In this document: positions 17,501-26,400 of the stretch, piece by piece
Position numbering within the stretch: the stretch's first letter is position 1
How the letters are laid out: each line of letters begins with the position of its first letter
Assembly (NCBI RefSeq): GCF_022879595.1
Contig: NZ_CP084266.1
Span: 930,001 to 994,000 of the forward strand
DNA length: 64,000 bases
Source of the DNA: Caballeronia sp. Lep1P3
GTDB lineage: Bacteria > Pseudomonadota > Gammaproteobacteria > Burkholderiales > Burkholderiaceae
Reading direction: 5' to 3'
Program-made: the position numbers and the translations under genes
Notes under the pieces: generated by a model
What the model saw: the letters and a program-made list of their open reading frames with translations, nothing else
What the model was told of the DNA's origin: nothing
The model's database searches: none

Positions 17501-18750
17501 CGCACGGCCTTCGTGATGCGGAACTGCCCGCTCTCCTTGGTGAAATAGCGTTGCAGCAGGTCGGCGGGAACATCGTTCGCAATGGTCGACGGATACGCGC
17601 CCATGCGCGCGCGCGCGATCGCCGCGTCGTCGATATCGGTCGCGAAAATCTGGATGGACTGGCTGGACGATGCCGCGTCGCGCGCCTGTGCGAGTTGCAG
17701 CGAAATGGAATACGCTTCCTCGCCGGTCGCGCAGCCCGCAACCCACACGCGCACCTGCGCATCGGTCGATTGCGCATTGAAGAGCTTGCCGATGACTTCG
17801 CGCGAGAGGACGTCGAACGCCTCGCGGTCGCGGAAGAATTGCGTCACGCCGATCAGCATGTCGGCGAGCAGCGCGGTGGATTCCTCAGGCGTCGCCCGCA
17901 GAAAGTCGCGGTACGCCGGCAGGTCGCGCTGATTGTTGATCTGCATGCGCCGCTCGACGCGCCTCAGCACGGTCGCGCGCTTATACGCGCGAAAATCGTG
18001 GCCTGTCCGCACGCGCAGGTGCATCAGGATGTCGGCGAGCGCGCGCTCGGGCAGGTCGGCGCCGGCGTGACGGCCTTCGCTCGCCGCTTCGGGCGTTTCT
18101 TCCTCCTCGATCCGCATGAGCTGCGCCGCGCTGCACAAATCGAGCAGCCGCTGCGGCAGTTCGGCCGCCGGCAGCACGATATCGATCTGATCGGTCGCGA
18201 TGGCGTGCTGCGGCATGTCGGGGTGCGCGGCGTCGTTCGGGTCCTGCGCGAGCGTGATGCCGCCCGCTTCCTTGATGCGGCTCAGTCCCGCCGCGCCGTC
18301 CGAGCCGGAACCCGACAACAGGATGCCCACGGCGTTCGACCCGTGCGCTTGCGCCAGCGTGCGAAAAAAGCGATCGATCGTGAGCGGCGGGCGATCCGAC
18401 GTGCTGCGCTCGCTGACTCGCAGGCAACCATCGGACATTTCGAGCTGCTTGCCCGGCGCGATGACGTAGACATGATTTTTTTCGATGGGAAGTGTCGACA
18501 TCACTTGATGCACCGGCATCGTGGTCACGCGCTCCACGATGGCGTCGATGTGGCTCAGATGCTGCGCCGACAAGTGCAGGATGACGACGAACGCCATGTC
18601 CATGCTGGCCGGCGCGTTCTCGAAGAACGTCTGCACGGCCTCGACGCCGCCCGCTGACGCGCCGATGCCGACGATTGGGAACGGTAGGTCGCTCGGCACC
18701 GTGTTCGATTGATCGTCGGACGTGGTCCGCGACGACTGCTCGCTTGTCAT
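14581..18750 (-). CDS. CheB-CheR-PAS-histidine kinase-receiver hybrid protein
   Basis: 1389 aa. Domains in order: CheB methylesterase (about 24-210; VGIGASAGGVEAVQTFF, VVILHLSAQHLSHIDAIVE, GILLSGSGSDGAAGLS); CheR methyltransferase (about 225-500; MLIGVTQFFRDREAFD, VWVAGCATGEEAYSISLQL, DLISCRNVLIYL); a PAS region near 555; a long coiled coil (about 665-750, repeated EELKASNEELQAINEEL-type heptads); PAS domains (about 755-1000, with WHRTKDGRRIYCSGVVTPIQ); HisKA (FIAVLSHELKHPLNLIGVKAE) and HATPase_c (NLVSNALKFTD, GLGIGLALVKQLVEMQGG); and a C-terminal receiver (LRILLVEDDRQAAAS, VLSDISLPGMDGYEL). No membrane segment is seen, so it is probably cytoplasmic. Such fusions appear in many proteobacteria and link methylation-like control to a phosphorelay. 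The signal is unknown. Confidence 0.93.
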   Translation of the reverse strand: MTSEQSSRTTSDDQSNTVPSDLPFPIVGIGASAGGVEAVQTFFENAPASMDMAFVVILHLSAQHLSHIDAIVERVTTMPVHQVMSTLPIEKNHVYVIAPGKQLEMSDGCLRVSERSTSDRPPLTIDRFFRTLAQAHGSNAVGILLSGSGSDGAAGLSRIKEAGGITLAQDPNDAAHPDMPQHAIATDQIDIVLPAAELPQRLLDLCSAAQLMRIEEEETPEAASEGRHAGADLPERALADILMHLRVRTGHDFRAYKRATVLRRVERRMQINNQRDLPAYRDFLRATPEESTALLADMLIGVTQFFRDREAFDVLSREVIGKLFNAQSTDAQVRVWVAGCATGEEAYSISLQLAQARDAASSSQSIQIFATDIDDAAIARARMGAYPSTIANDVPADLLQRYFTKESGQFRITKAVRERILFAAHSLMRDPPFSHLDLISCRNVLIYLERGVQRQILELFHFALRPGGYLFLGTAESADAADDLFVIVDKKFRIYRAKAVGHRAKPAIEFPPLIHASARRLDERHLSAAPTQPPPTPAQRSFSFSELHQRALESYAPPSVIVDRESNILHLSDNAGRFLRHGGGEPTSNIVALVLPELRLDLRTAIFRALQTGTSVEARRVKREHDDRVSWINMTVRPFFDQVANSEYLLIVFDEVAGHMTEDHGAEDGQNPVLAQLEHELQHSREQLATVIEQYETSLEELKASNEELQAINEELRSTSEELESSKEELQSVNEELTTANAEMQARIEDTAKANDDLHNIIASSEIATVFVDKEIRVKRFTPSATAIFKLIDTDLGRSLFDIRHSLRYPSLGDDVRQSFQSLKLTEREIESEAGRWYLMRLLPYRTADDHIDGAVITLIDVTARHQAEEAARLNEQRLRLVAQSTKDYAIIIFDSTGTVVSWNAGAEDIFGYREAEVLGRDIEFIYEQNDRQAMVPAHERSTAAKEGRADDERWHRTKDGRRIYCSGVVTPIQDASFTGFAKIARDLTGRKLHEEASQEALAKEQAAREQALSSSQLKDEFIAVLSHELKHPLNLIGVKAEILPRLPETRDIQAVRDASWWIRQAIRSQAQIIDDLLDWSRVQTGKLSLKLTRLDLTQVLSSVADTVEQDAHSRGVTLVTDFPTRPAIVLADATRCEQIIWNLVSNALKFTDSGGRIELRLTQEGRMHRIDVVDSGQGIDSGTLPFIFDMFRQGAPDRSRTGLGIGLALVKQLVEMQGGRVSAHSGGLGHGTALSVWLPRAIDEHAVDKRQAGSGRAIAGLRILLVEDDRQAAASLGTLLELEGASVVAATTGPEALEVGPDQTIDIVLSDISLPGMDGYELMKRMRADPRWASVAAVAFTGHSREEDVQAAKDAGFDAHLPKPLEFGQLLETLAALAGRSGSPAAEQ

Positions 18751-19192
18751 CCTGCTTCCTCATTTGCTCGTGCTTGGCGGCCGGCGAGACGAACCGCATC
18801 GGTCCGGCGCGGCGTGGGCATGTTGTCTCAAAGCGCTCGCAAGCTGCTTCGTGCCTGCGTCATCTTTCGTGCCGGCTGCCTGTGCTGCAGCGCCTCGGGG
18901 AATCCCGGCTCTCGCCGCAGACGCGATCATGGCCATATTCCGCGCCACTCGCAAGTGTGGGTCCAGAGCGTGCGGCATCGGCCCGGAAAGAAGTGCGAAA
19001 GCCGTCGTAGCGGTAGATGGCGCCGCGCGCGCTTTCCGGCACTGCCGACTGCATGCAGTTTAGACTCTAGACGAATCGGCGCGGCTCCCAAAGCCCGGGC
19101 GATTGCTCAAGCGTTTGGCGCCGATGAGGAATGGAAAAAGAACGTTCGATCGGATGCTGAAGCGCGCGGGGGAGCGCTCCCGGCTCTCCAGT
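18751..19192. other. Intergenic region between hybrid kinase and wecB-like gene
   Basis: About 440 bases. It must contain the promoter of the minus-strand hybrid kinase (start 18750) and the 3' end region of the wecB-like gene. No terminator hairpin, RNA gene or convincing ORF could be found by eye. Confidence 0.45.
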
Positions 19193-20338
19193 TCATGCTT
19201 CCGCCTGCAGCAAAGCCTCGTTTGCAACTGTGCCTCGCGCAAGCGCGTTCTCCAGGATAGAAACGATTCGGTGCGCTGCGTGGCCGTCGCCGAACGGCGA
19301 TGCGCCCGTCGCCATCCGGCGGTAATCGTCTCTGCTGGAAAGTAGCGTCTGTGCGCGCTCGACGATCCGCCTCGTGTCCGTGCCGACGAGTTCGGCCACG
19401 CCGAAGGAGATGGCTTCGGCGCGCTCCGTCTCCTCGCGCAGCACGAGCACCGGCTTGCCGAGCGCGGGCGCTTCTTCCTGCACGCCGCCGGAATCGCTCA
19501 TGACGAAATAGGACGCATCCATCGCCGAAATGAACGACAGGTAGTCGAGCGGCTCGCACAGCGCCGCCCGCGGATGGTCCGCGAGCACCGCCCGCACCAC
19601 CGCCGATACGTTCGGGTTCGGATGCACCGGGAATACGACATCGAGATCGGGATTGGCGTCGAGAAGTTCGCGAACGGCAAGGCAGATCCGCGCGAGCGGT
19701 TCGCCGAAGTTTTCGCGCCGGTGCGTCGTGACGAGCACCATGCGCCGGCCGGCGGCTACGGCGCGCGGTGCGGCCTGCGGTCTGGTGCGCGCGTCCAGCA
19801 GCGCGTCGATGACCGTGTTGCCCGTCAGGAAGACGGACTCCGGCCGCACGCCTTCATTGAGCAGATTGTCCGCAGCCGATTGCGTCGGGGCAAAGTGCCA
19901 GTCCGTCAGACGCGCCGTGAGCACGCGGTTCATCTCCTCGGGAAACGGGTTGCGCATGTCGCCGGTTCTGAGGCCCGCTTCGACGTGCCCCACCGGGATA
20001 CGGTGATAGAACGCGACGAGCGATGCCGCGAGCACGCTCGTCGTATCGCCTTGCACGAGAACCGCGCTCGGCTTCGCTTCCTTCAGCACGTCGTCGAGAG
20101 ACAGTGTGAGCCGCGCGGTCAGTTCGCTAAGTTCCTGATTGGGACGCATCAAATTCAGATCGTAGTCCGGAACGATACCGAAGATATCGAGCATCTGGTC
20201 GAGCATCTCGCGATGCTGCGCCGTCACCACGACCACCGGCCTCAGCGTTCGCGACGCGCGCAGCGCATGCACGAGGGGCGCCATTTTCACCGCTTCGGGG
20301 CGCGTTCCGAACACCACAGCGACATCCAGTTTTTTCAC
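19193..20338 (-). CDS. wecB: UDP-N-acetylglucosamine 2-epimerase (WecB family)
   Basis: 381 aa from the GTG at 20338, preceded by AAGGAAAA. It shows the family pattern throughout: VAVVFGTRPEAVKMAPLVHA, VVTAQHREMLDQMLDIFGI, VLVQGDTTSVLAASLVAFYH, VGHVEAGLRTGDMRNPFPEE (catalytic region), VTTHRRENFG and SDSGGVQEEAPALGKPVLVLR. It converts UDP-GlcNAc to UDP-ManNAc in the cytoplasm for polysaccharide or enterobacterial-common-antigen-like synthesis. It follows the GNAT gene after 107 bases on the same strand and probably belongs to the surface-polysaccharide block. No UDP-ManNAc dehydrogenase is adjacent. Confidence 0.93.
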   Translation of the reverse strand: MKKLDVAVVFGTRPEAVKMAPLVHALRASRTLRPVVVVTAQHREMLDQMLDIFGIVPDYDLNLMRPNQELSELTARLTLSLDDVLKEAKPSAVLVQGDTTSVLAASLVAFYHRIPVGHVEAGLRTGDMRNPFPEEMNRVLTARLTDWHFAPTQSAADNLLNEGVRPESVFLTGNTVIDALLDARTRPQAAPRAVAAGRRMVLVTTHRRENFGEPLARICLAVRELLDANPDLDVVFPVHPNPNVSAVVRAVLADHPRAALCEPLDYLSFISAMDASYFVMSDSGGVQEEAPALGKPVLVLREETERAEAISFGVAELVGTDTRRIVERAQTLLSSRDDYRRMATGASPFGDGHAAHRIVSILENALARGTVANEALLQAEA

Positions 20339-20445
20339 GAGTTCTTTTTCCTTATCGCCGACCTGGGTCCTGCCTCGGTTATCGGCCTTTTGATTCGCTG
20401 CTGAAGTGAGACTTCAGTGAAACCAGAGCGCAACCGCGCGCGGCG

Positions 20446-21144
20446 TCACGGATTGTCCGAACGTCGTTCCCGTCCGGCGAACACCATGCGCGTCGAACGA
20501 AGCGCCGCCGGCAGCGCGCGGGCGCGCTTGCCCGCGCGCGCGACAGCGGCAAACCCGAGGCGTTCATAAAGCGCCCTTGCCGCGTGATTGGTGTCTAGTA
20601 CATCCAGCACCAGTTGCCTGTCATCGCCAACGCCGAACGCGCTGGTTCCCATGGCATGCCGGAAAAGCGCGCTGAAGACGCCCCGGCTGCGGGCCGTGGC
20701 CACTGTCGCGCAATGCGCGATCAGCGTCTGGCCTCGCGCGGGCTTCGGCAATTCACGTTCGAGAATGAGCCCGCGCAGCAATATCGGAATGGCGCGTCGC
20801 GGGCCGAAGAAGCGCACGAGCGCCCACGCGATGTGCGGATCGTCCCAGAGGATCGCGCGGCCGTCGTGCGCGGCCAGCACGCCGGCAACGACGCCGCGCG
20901 CATTCACGGCGACCCGATGCCGCCGCCACGAAAAGCGTCCTGCCGACGAACGGAACGCCGATTCCAGGAACGCGATGCGCGCGCCGGACGGCACGCCGAG
21001 GAAATACTCGAACTCGCGCTCGCCCGATGCGTGGATGAGCGGCGCGCACTGCGCGGCGTCCTCGATGCGCGCGCGACGGAACGCCAGCCGGCCGACATCC
21101 AGGTCATCGGCAGCTTCGAGCGCATCGTCGGGTGCCGTGGTCAT
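20446..21144 (-). CDS. GNAT-family acyltransferase
   Basis: 232 aa from the ATG at 21144, which forms an ATGA with the wcbT stop; the longer open frame upstream lies inside wcbT. GNAT features are visible near the C-terminus: an acetyl-CoA-type loop VATARSRGVFSALFRHAM, LDVLDTNHAARALYERLGFAAVAR (motif B with the final Tyr), and an N-terminal LAFRRARIEDAAQCAPLI opening. It likely transfers an acyl group to an amine. Coupling to the WcbT-type enzyme suggests that the amine is on the lipid or sugar intermediate of the capsule anchor, but the substrate is unknown. Confidence 0.82.
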   Translation of the reverse strand: MTTAPDDALEAADDLDVGRLAFRRARIEDAAQCAPLIHASGEREFEYFLGVPSGARIAFLESAFRSSAGRFSWRRHRVAVNARGVVAGVLAAHDGRAILWDDPHIAWALVRFFGPRRAIPILLRGLILERELPKPARGQTLIAHCATVATARSRGVFSALFRHAMGTSAFGVGDDRQLVLDVLDTNHAARALYERLGFAAVARAGKRARALPAALRSTRMVFAGRERRSDNP

Positions 21145-22463
21145 CGGCCTGCGATCCGCGCGAGCGTCGCAACAGTGCGGCTGATCTGCTCCGGCTCGTG
21201 CGTCGAGCAGATGAAAAAGCGCAGGCGCGCCGCCTTCTCCTCGACGGCCGGATAGAAGATCGGCTGGACATTGATGCCTTCGTCGAACATCGCGTTGGAC
21301 CATTGCGCCGCCCTGACCGAACTGCCGGTGATGATCGGCACGACTGCGAAGCCCGCGCTCTCGCCGGTGTCGAAACCGGCCTCGCGCGCTTCCGTCAGAA
21401 ACTGCCGCCCGCGCGCCTGAAGCTGTGTCACGCGCTGCGGCTCCTCGATCAGACGTTCGAGCGCCGCAAGCGACGCTTCGGCGAGCGTGGGCGCGAGCCC
21501 GACGCTGTACAGGAAGCCCGGTGCGAGATAACGCAGCATGTCGACGAGCGGCTCGCACCCGGCGATGAACCCGCCGCATCCCGCGAGCGTCTTGCTCATC
21601 GTGCCCATCCACAAGTCGACGGCGTCCGACGCCACGCCGCAGTGCTCACGAATGCCCTTGCCGGTGGCACCGAGCACGCCGAGCGAATGCGCTTCATCGA
21701 CCATCAGGAACGCGCCGTGACGCTCCTTGACCTCGACGAAACGCGCGAGGTCGGGGAAGTCGCCGTCCATGCTGTACAGGCCTTCGATGGCGATCAGCAC
21801 GTGCCGGTACTCGCGCCGCACCCGCGTGAGAAGTTCGTCGAGCGCCTGCCAGTCGTTGTGCGGGAAGCCGAGGCGCTTCGCGCCGCTCAGTTGCGCGCCT
21901 TGCACGATGCTGTTGTGCGCGCGCGCGTCGTGCACGATCAGGTCGCCCGGTCCGAAGAGCGCGCCGATCACGGTTACGTTGGTCGCATGGCCGCTCACGA
22001 ACGCGACGCAGTCCTCCGCTTCGTAGAACGAGGCGAGCGCCTTTTCGAGCGCGCGCTGCACGGGCCGCTCGCCCGCGACGATCCGGCTCGCCGACGCGGA
22101 CGTGCCGTAGCGGTCGATCGCCGCTTTCGCGCGCCCCGACACAGCCGCGTCCCCCGAAAGCCCGAGGTAGTTGTAACTCGCGAAGTTGATGTATTCGCGT
22201 CCGTCGATGAAAGTCGTCGCGCCCGCGACGCCGTCGTGCACTCGAAAAAACGGCGAGCCGACGCGCAGCTTGTCGCCCATCTCGCGCATGATCTTCACTT
22301 GCTGATACTGCGGCATCGATTCGAACCGGCTCCGCGCCGGGAGCGTCTCTGCGCGAGCCGCGCCGGGCACGCCGGGCGCCGCGGCCTCTTCGGTCGCGCG
22401 GTCCAGTTGCCGTTTCAAAGCTTTCGCCGCGAGTTGCTGGCGAAGATGTTCCCCGAGTCCCAT
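21141..22463 (-). CDS. wcbT: WcbT-like PLP enzyme of the alpha-oxoamine synthase family
   Basis: 440 aa. A helical N-terminal tail of ~45 residues precedes the AOS core: YINFASYNYLGLSGD, GTSASASRIVAGERPVQRALE, FVSGHATNVTVIGALF, LIVHDARAHNSIVQGAQLSG, MVDEAHSLGVLG and MGTMSKTLAGCGGFIAG, where the SKT Lys binds PLP. These enzymes (BioF, KBL, serine palmitoyltransferase) condense an acyl thioester with an amino acid and release CO2. B. pseudomallei WcbT, in the capsule I cluster, is of this type. Here it probably takes the acyl chain made by WcbR from its ACP and makes an amino-ketone lipid (inference). It lies 34 bases after the LpxC-like gene and is coupled to the GNAT gene. Confidence 0.88.
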   Translation of the reverse strand: MGLGEHLRQQLAAKALKRQLDRATEEAAAPGVPGAARAETLPARSRFESMPQYQQVKIMREMGDKLRVGSPFFRVHDGVAGATTFIDGREYINFASYNYLGLSGDAAVSGRAKAAIDRYGTSASASRIVAGERPVQRALEKALASFYEAEDCVAFVSGHATNVTVIGALFGPGDLIVHDARAHNSIVQGAQLSGAKRLGFPHNDWQALDELLTRVRREYRHVLIAIEGLYSMDGDFPDLARFVEVKERHGAFLMVDEAHSLGVLGATGKGIREHCGVASDAVDLWMGTMSKTLAGCGGFIAGCEPLVDMLRYLAPGFLYSVGLAPTLAEASLAALERLIEEPQRVTQLQARGRQFLTEAREAGFDTGESAGFAVVPIITGSSVRAAQWSNAMFDEGINVQPIFYPAVEEKAARLRFFICSTHEPEQISRTVATLARIAGR

Positions 22464-22497
22464 GTCCGTTCCTTTTTATCGGCGTGCGCCCGGCGCA

Positions 22498-23442
22498 TCA
22501 GGCCACCGCGTCCGCCCACTCCCACGCGCCGTCCGTGCCGAGCAGCGCGGCGAGCAGGCGGTAGTTCATTTCGTGGCTCGGCCGCGTCGCGCAGATGCGG
22601 CCCAGCAGCGGCGCGCCCGCGAGCGCGAGATCGCCGACGAGATCGAGCACGCGATGCCGCACGAATTCATCGGGCTGGCGCAGGCCGCCGACCACCCGCT
22701 TGCCGACGATCGCCGCCGTGCACGAAAGCCGCGCGCCGCGCAGGATCGGCATGCGCGTGAGATAGCCCGCGACGATGGCGGGCACCGCCCACTTGATCTG
22801 CCCGTAGGAGCGCGAGGACGCGATCTCGCCGGCGAAGCTCGCCGGCGTGATGAGGCCCCTCCAGCGCATGTCGCCGAAGCCCATGTGATCGTCGTTGCGC
22901 ACGCTCATTTCGTAGTGCTCCGCAGGTTCGGCGCGCATTTCGCGACGCGCCGCTCCCTCGCCGTCGACGACGCTCACGGGCTTGAGCACACGCAAGAAGC
23001 GCTTCGGGCGCGCGATCGCCACGCGGCCGCAGGCGCGGATCGCATCGATCCACGGCTGCCCACTGCCGTCGAGAATCGGCACCTCTTCCGCGTCGAGTTC
23101 GACGATCGCGTGATCGATCTCACACGCGAGCAACGAGGCGAGCAGATGCTCGACGGTACGCACCGCCATGCCGTCTTGCGCGCGCAGCATCGTGCAAAGC
23201 GGCTGGCCGTGGCGCAATGCGGGACTGGCCGCGAGCGTCCCCAGTTCGCGCCCGCCGCGCATGCGCCGGAACACGATGCCGTGCCGCTCGCATGCGATCG
23301 CGACCGGCAGGATCCGCACGTTCACGCGCCTGCCGGTATGCAGGCCGTGCCCCGATAGTTCCAGCGGCCTCGCGAGCGTCCCTTCCTTCGCGTGCCAGCC
23401 TGAGGGCAGCTTCACTCGGCCAACGCCGGTGTCGACTCGCAT
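22498..23442 (-). CDS. wcbS: LpxC-like deacetylase (WcbS position in wcb capsule operon)
   Basis: 314 aa, normal LpxC length. It contains ELSGHGLHTGRRVNVRI and CTMLRAQDGMAVRTVEHLLASLLA, where the EH of VEHLLAS corresponds to catalytic Glu78/His79 of E. coli LpxC. It also has VPILDGSGQPWIDAI, a degenerate middle region (MRWRGLITPASFAGEIASSRSYG) and the metal site DEFVRHRVLDLVGDLAL with SHEMNYRLLAALL. All zinc and acid-base positions appear kept, so it is likely active. It overlaps the PKS gene end by 31 bases and is not in an lpx/fts/mur context, so it is a dedicated paralogue. The substrate is unknown; a deacetylation step on the capsule anchor sugar is an inference. The wcbS label rests on gene order and is less certain. 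Confidence 0.82.
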   Translation of the reverse strand: MRVDTGVGRVKLPSGWHAKEGTLARPLELSGHGLHTGRRVNVRILPVAIACERHGIVFRRMRGGRELGTLAASPALRHGQPLCTMLRAQDGMAVRTVEHLLASLLACEIDHAIVELDAEEVPILDGSGQPWIDAIRACGRVAIARPKRFLRVLKPVSVVDGEGAARREMRAEPAEHYEMSVRNDDHMGFGDMRWRGLITPASFAGEIASSRSYGQIKWAVPAIVAGYLTRMPILRGARLSCTAAIVGKRVVGGLRQPDEFVRHRVLDLVGDLALAGAPLLGRICATRPSHEMNYRLLAALLGTDGAWEWADAVA

Positions 23443-26400
23443 GTTGCGGCTCCCCGATTCTCTTGTTGTTGATTGCGTTGCAGCAGTGCGCGCGCGTCGT
23501 CGTCATCGAGCGCATGCTGTGCGGCGAGCGCCGCGAGCTGTTCGTCCTGTCCGGCGCCGGCATCGCCCGCGCCGGTCACGCGTTCCCCGAGCATGTCGAC
23601 GATGCGCGCGGCAAGCGTATGAACGGTTGCGCCTTCCGCGATCGCCATGATCGACAGCTTCACGCCGAAGGTTTCCTCGACGGCCATGCCGAGTTCCATG
23701 CCCATCAGCGAGTCCATTCCGAGATCGAGCACGGACCGGTCCCCTTCAATGCGCTCGGGCGACATGTGCAGGATGCGTGCGATCTGGCCGCGCAGCGCCG
23801 TTTCGACGAGCGCGACGGCCTGCCCCGGCGCAAGCGTGCGCAACTGCTCGAGCAGCACGACGTCCTCGCTTGCCGTCTCAGCCGCGCCGCCCGTTTGCAG
23901 CGCCGCGTAGCGCCGCGCGGTCGCGGCCGGCATGCCGCGGGCGATCGCGCGCCAGTCGAGCCGCACCACCGCTTCGCCGGCGCGCCCCATGGCCAGTGTG
24001 CGTTCGAGCGCGGACATCGCTTCGTCGGATGTGATCGATGCACCGCCGATGCGCGCCTGCAGCGCCTCCCGCGTCTCGCTGTTCGCCGCGAGAAAGCCGA
24101 CATCCTCGATCGGCCCCCACGCCATGAATGCCGCAGGTAGCCCGGCCGCCCGGCGATGCCCGACGAGCGCCTCGAGGAAGCTGTTCGCTGCGACATACGC
24201 GCCCTGGCCGGGATTGCCGAGAAACGTCGTGGCCGACGAATACAGCACGAAGAAATCGAGCGCGCACTGCCTCGTCGCGCGATGCAGGTTCCAGGCGCCG
24301 GCGACCTTCGGCGCGAGCACGGCCGAAAAACGCGCGTCGTCGATATTGCGCAATAGGCCGTCGTCGATATGCATCGCCGAATGCAGCACGCCCTTGAGCG
24401 GCGTGCCGCGCCGCTCGATCGCGTCGATCAGTGCGTCGAGCGCCGCGTCGTCGGCGACATCGCATGCCGCGACCGACACCGTCACGCCGTCTTCGTCGCG
24501 CCAGCGGTCCACTTGCGCCTGCTTGCGGGCATCGAGCGCACCGCTGCGGCTCGCGAGCGTCAGGTAGCGCGCGCCGCGCGCGATCATCCAGCGCGCGGTG
24601 GCGAAGCCGAGTCCGCCCGTTCCGCCGACGATCAGATAGGCCGCGTCCGGGTTCAGCGCGAAACTCGGCTGCGCGACCCCGCGCGTCGGCGCGGGCGTGC
24701 CGGCCGGATACGTGACGAGCACCTTGCCGATCTGCCGCGCCTGCTGCATGTAGCGGAACGCCTGCTCCGCACGCGCGGCGGGAAACGCGCGATACGGCAG
24801 CGGATGCAGCGCGCCGCTCGCGAAGAGCGCCACGACTTCCTGAAAGAGGCGCGTCGTGAGTTCGGGCAGCACGCCCATCAACTGGTCCGCGTCGATGCCG
24901 AAGTAGCTGATGTTGTTGCGGAACGGCCGCAATCCGATCTGGCTGTTCTCGTAGAAATCCCGCTTGCCGAGTTCGAGGAAACGTCCGAACGGACGCAGCG
25001 TGTCGATGCTTCGCACCATCGCTTCGCCCGCGAGCGAATTGAGCACGATATCGACGCCCTCGCCGTTCGTGCGCGCCCGGATTTCATCGGTGAAGGCGAG
25101 GCTGCGCGAGTCGAAAACGTGGTCCGCGCCGAGCAGACGCACGAATTCGCGCTTTTCGTCGCTGCCGGCCGTCACGAACACTTGCGCGCCGAGATGCCGC
25201 GCAATCTGGATCGCCGCGATCCCCACGCCCCCCGCGCCGCCGTGAACGAGCACGCGCTCGCCGCGTCGCAGCCGCGCGAGTTCGCACAGCGCGTAATACG
25301 CGGTGAAGAACGTCGTCGGGATCGTTGCGGCTGCCTCGAAGCTCATGCCTTCGGGCTTGCGCGCGATGGCGCTCGCGCGGGTGTAGACGCGCGAGGCGAA
25401 AGAGGCGGGCGCGAAGCCGAGCACGGCATCACCCGGCGACCAGCCTTCGACGTCCGCGCCGACCCGCACGACGCGGCCCGACAACTCCATACCGATGGTC
25501 GCGCCGGCGAAACCCGTCTCGACCGCTTCGTCGGAGAGCAGGCCCATCGAATACATCACGTCGCGGAAATTGAGGCCGGTCGCGACCGGCTCGATCTCCA
25601 CTTCGCCGGGTCCCGGCTCGCGCGCGGAAAGGCTGAACCATTCGAGGTTGCGCAGCGATCCCGGCATGTCGAAGGCCAGGAACGCGTGCGCCGCGTGCGG
25701 CGCGACGTTGCCCCGCGCTTCGGCTTCCTGCGCCGGCAGCATGCGCGGCAAGTAGCGGCCGCCCGGCGCGAGCAGCACTTCTTCTTCGCCGTCATCGTCG
25801 ACGAGCGTGCGCGACAGTTCCGACACCGCCTCTTCCCCGGACGGATCGACGTCGATCAGGCGCATGGCGAGCGCCGGATGCTCGTTCGCGGCGACGCGGC
25901 CCAAACCCCACAGCGTCGCCTGTTCGGGATGGAGTGCCGGCGCGCCCTCGAACGGCGCACCGCCGCGCGTCACGACGCACAGTTGCACGCGCTCCGCGAG
26001 CCCGGCGGCATCCAGTTCGCGCACGAGCGCCGCGAGCGCGTTCGCGCCGCCTTGCTGTGCGCGCATGATGTCGGCGGAACCCGCGTCGCCGTGGGTTGCG
26101 TGCGGCGCCACGAACGCGATGTGCGCGCGTTGCTGCCCGCTCACGCGCGAGACCCAGGCGGCGGCATCGCGAACGCGCGCGGTCTCGACGCGGCAGCCGA
26201 TGCGCGTCAGTTCACCCGACAACGCGGCCGCGAACGCGTCGCCTGCTTCGTGCGCGACGAGCCACTGCGCGCCGTCGCCCCGAAGCTCGACGCGCTGTTG
26301 TGCGGCAGCCGGTTTGCGCGCGAGCACGACCGTCGGCGCGCCTTCGAGGTCGGCGTCGCCTTCCAGATGGCGCACGATGTCCGTGAAGCCCGCGCGCCCG

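Noticed and set aside
15244..18657. 1137-codon plus-strand open frame antisense to the hybrid kinase
   Set aside because: No domain character and low-complexity composition. The opposite strand has complete CheB, CheR, PAS and kinase motifs.
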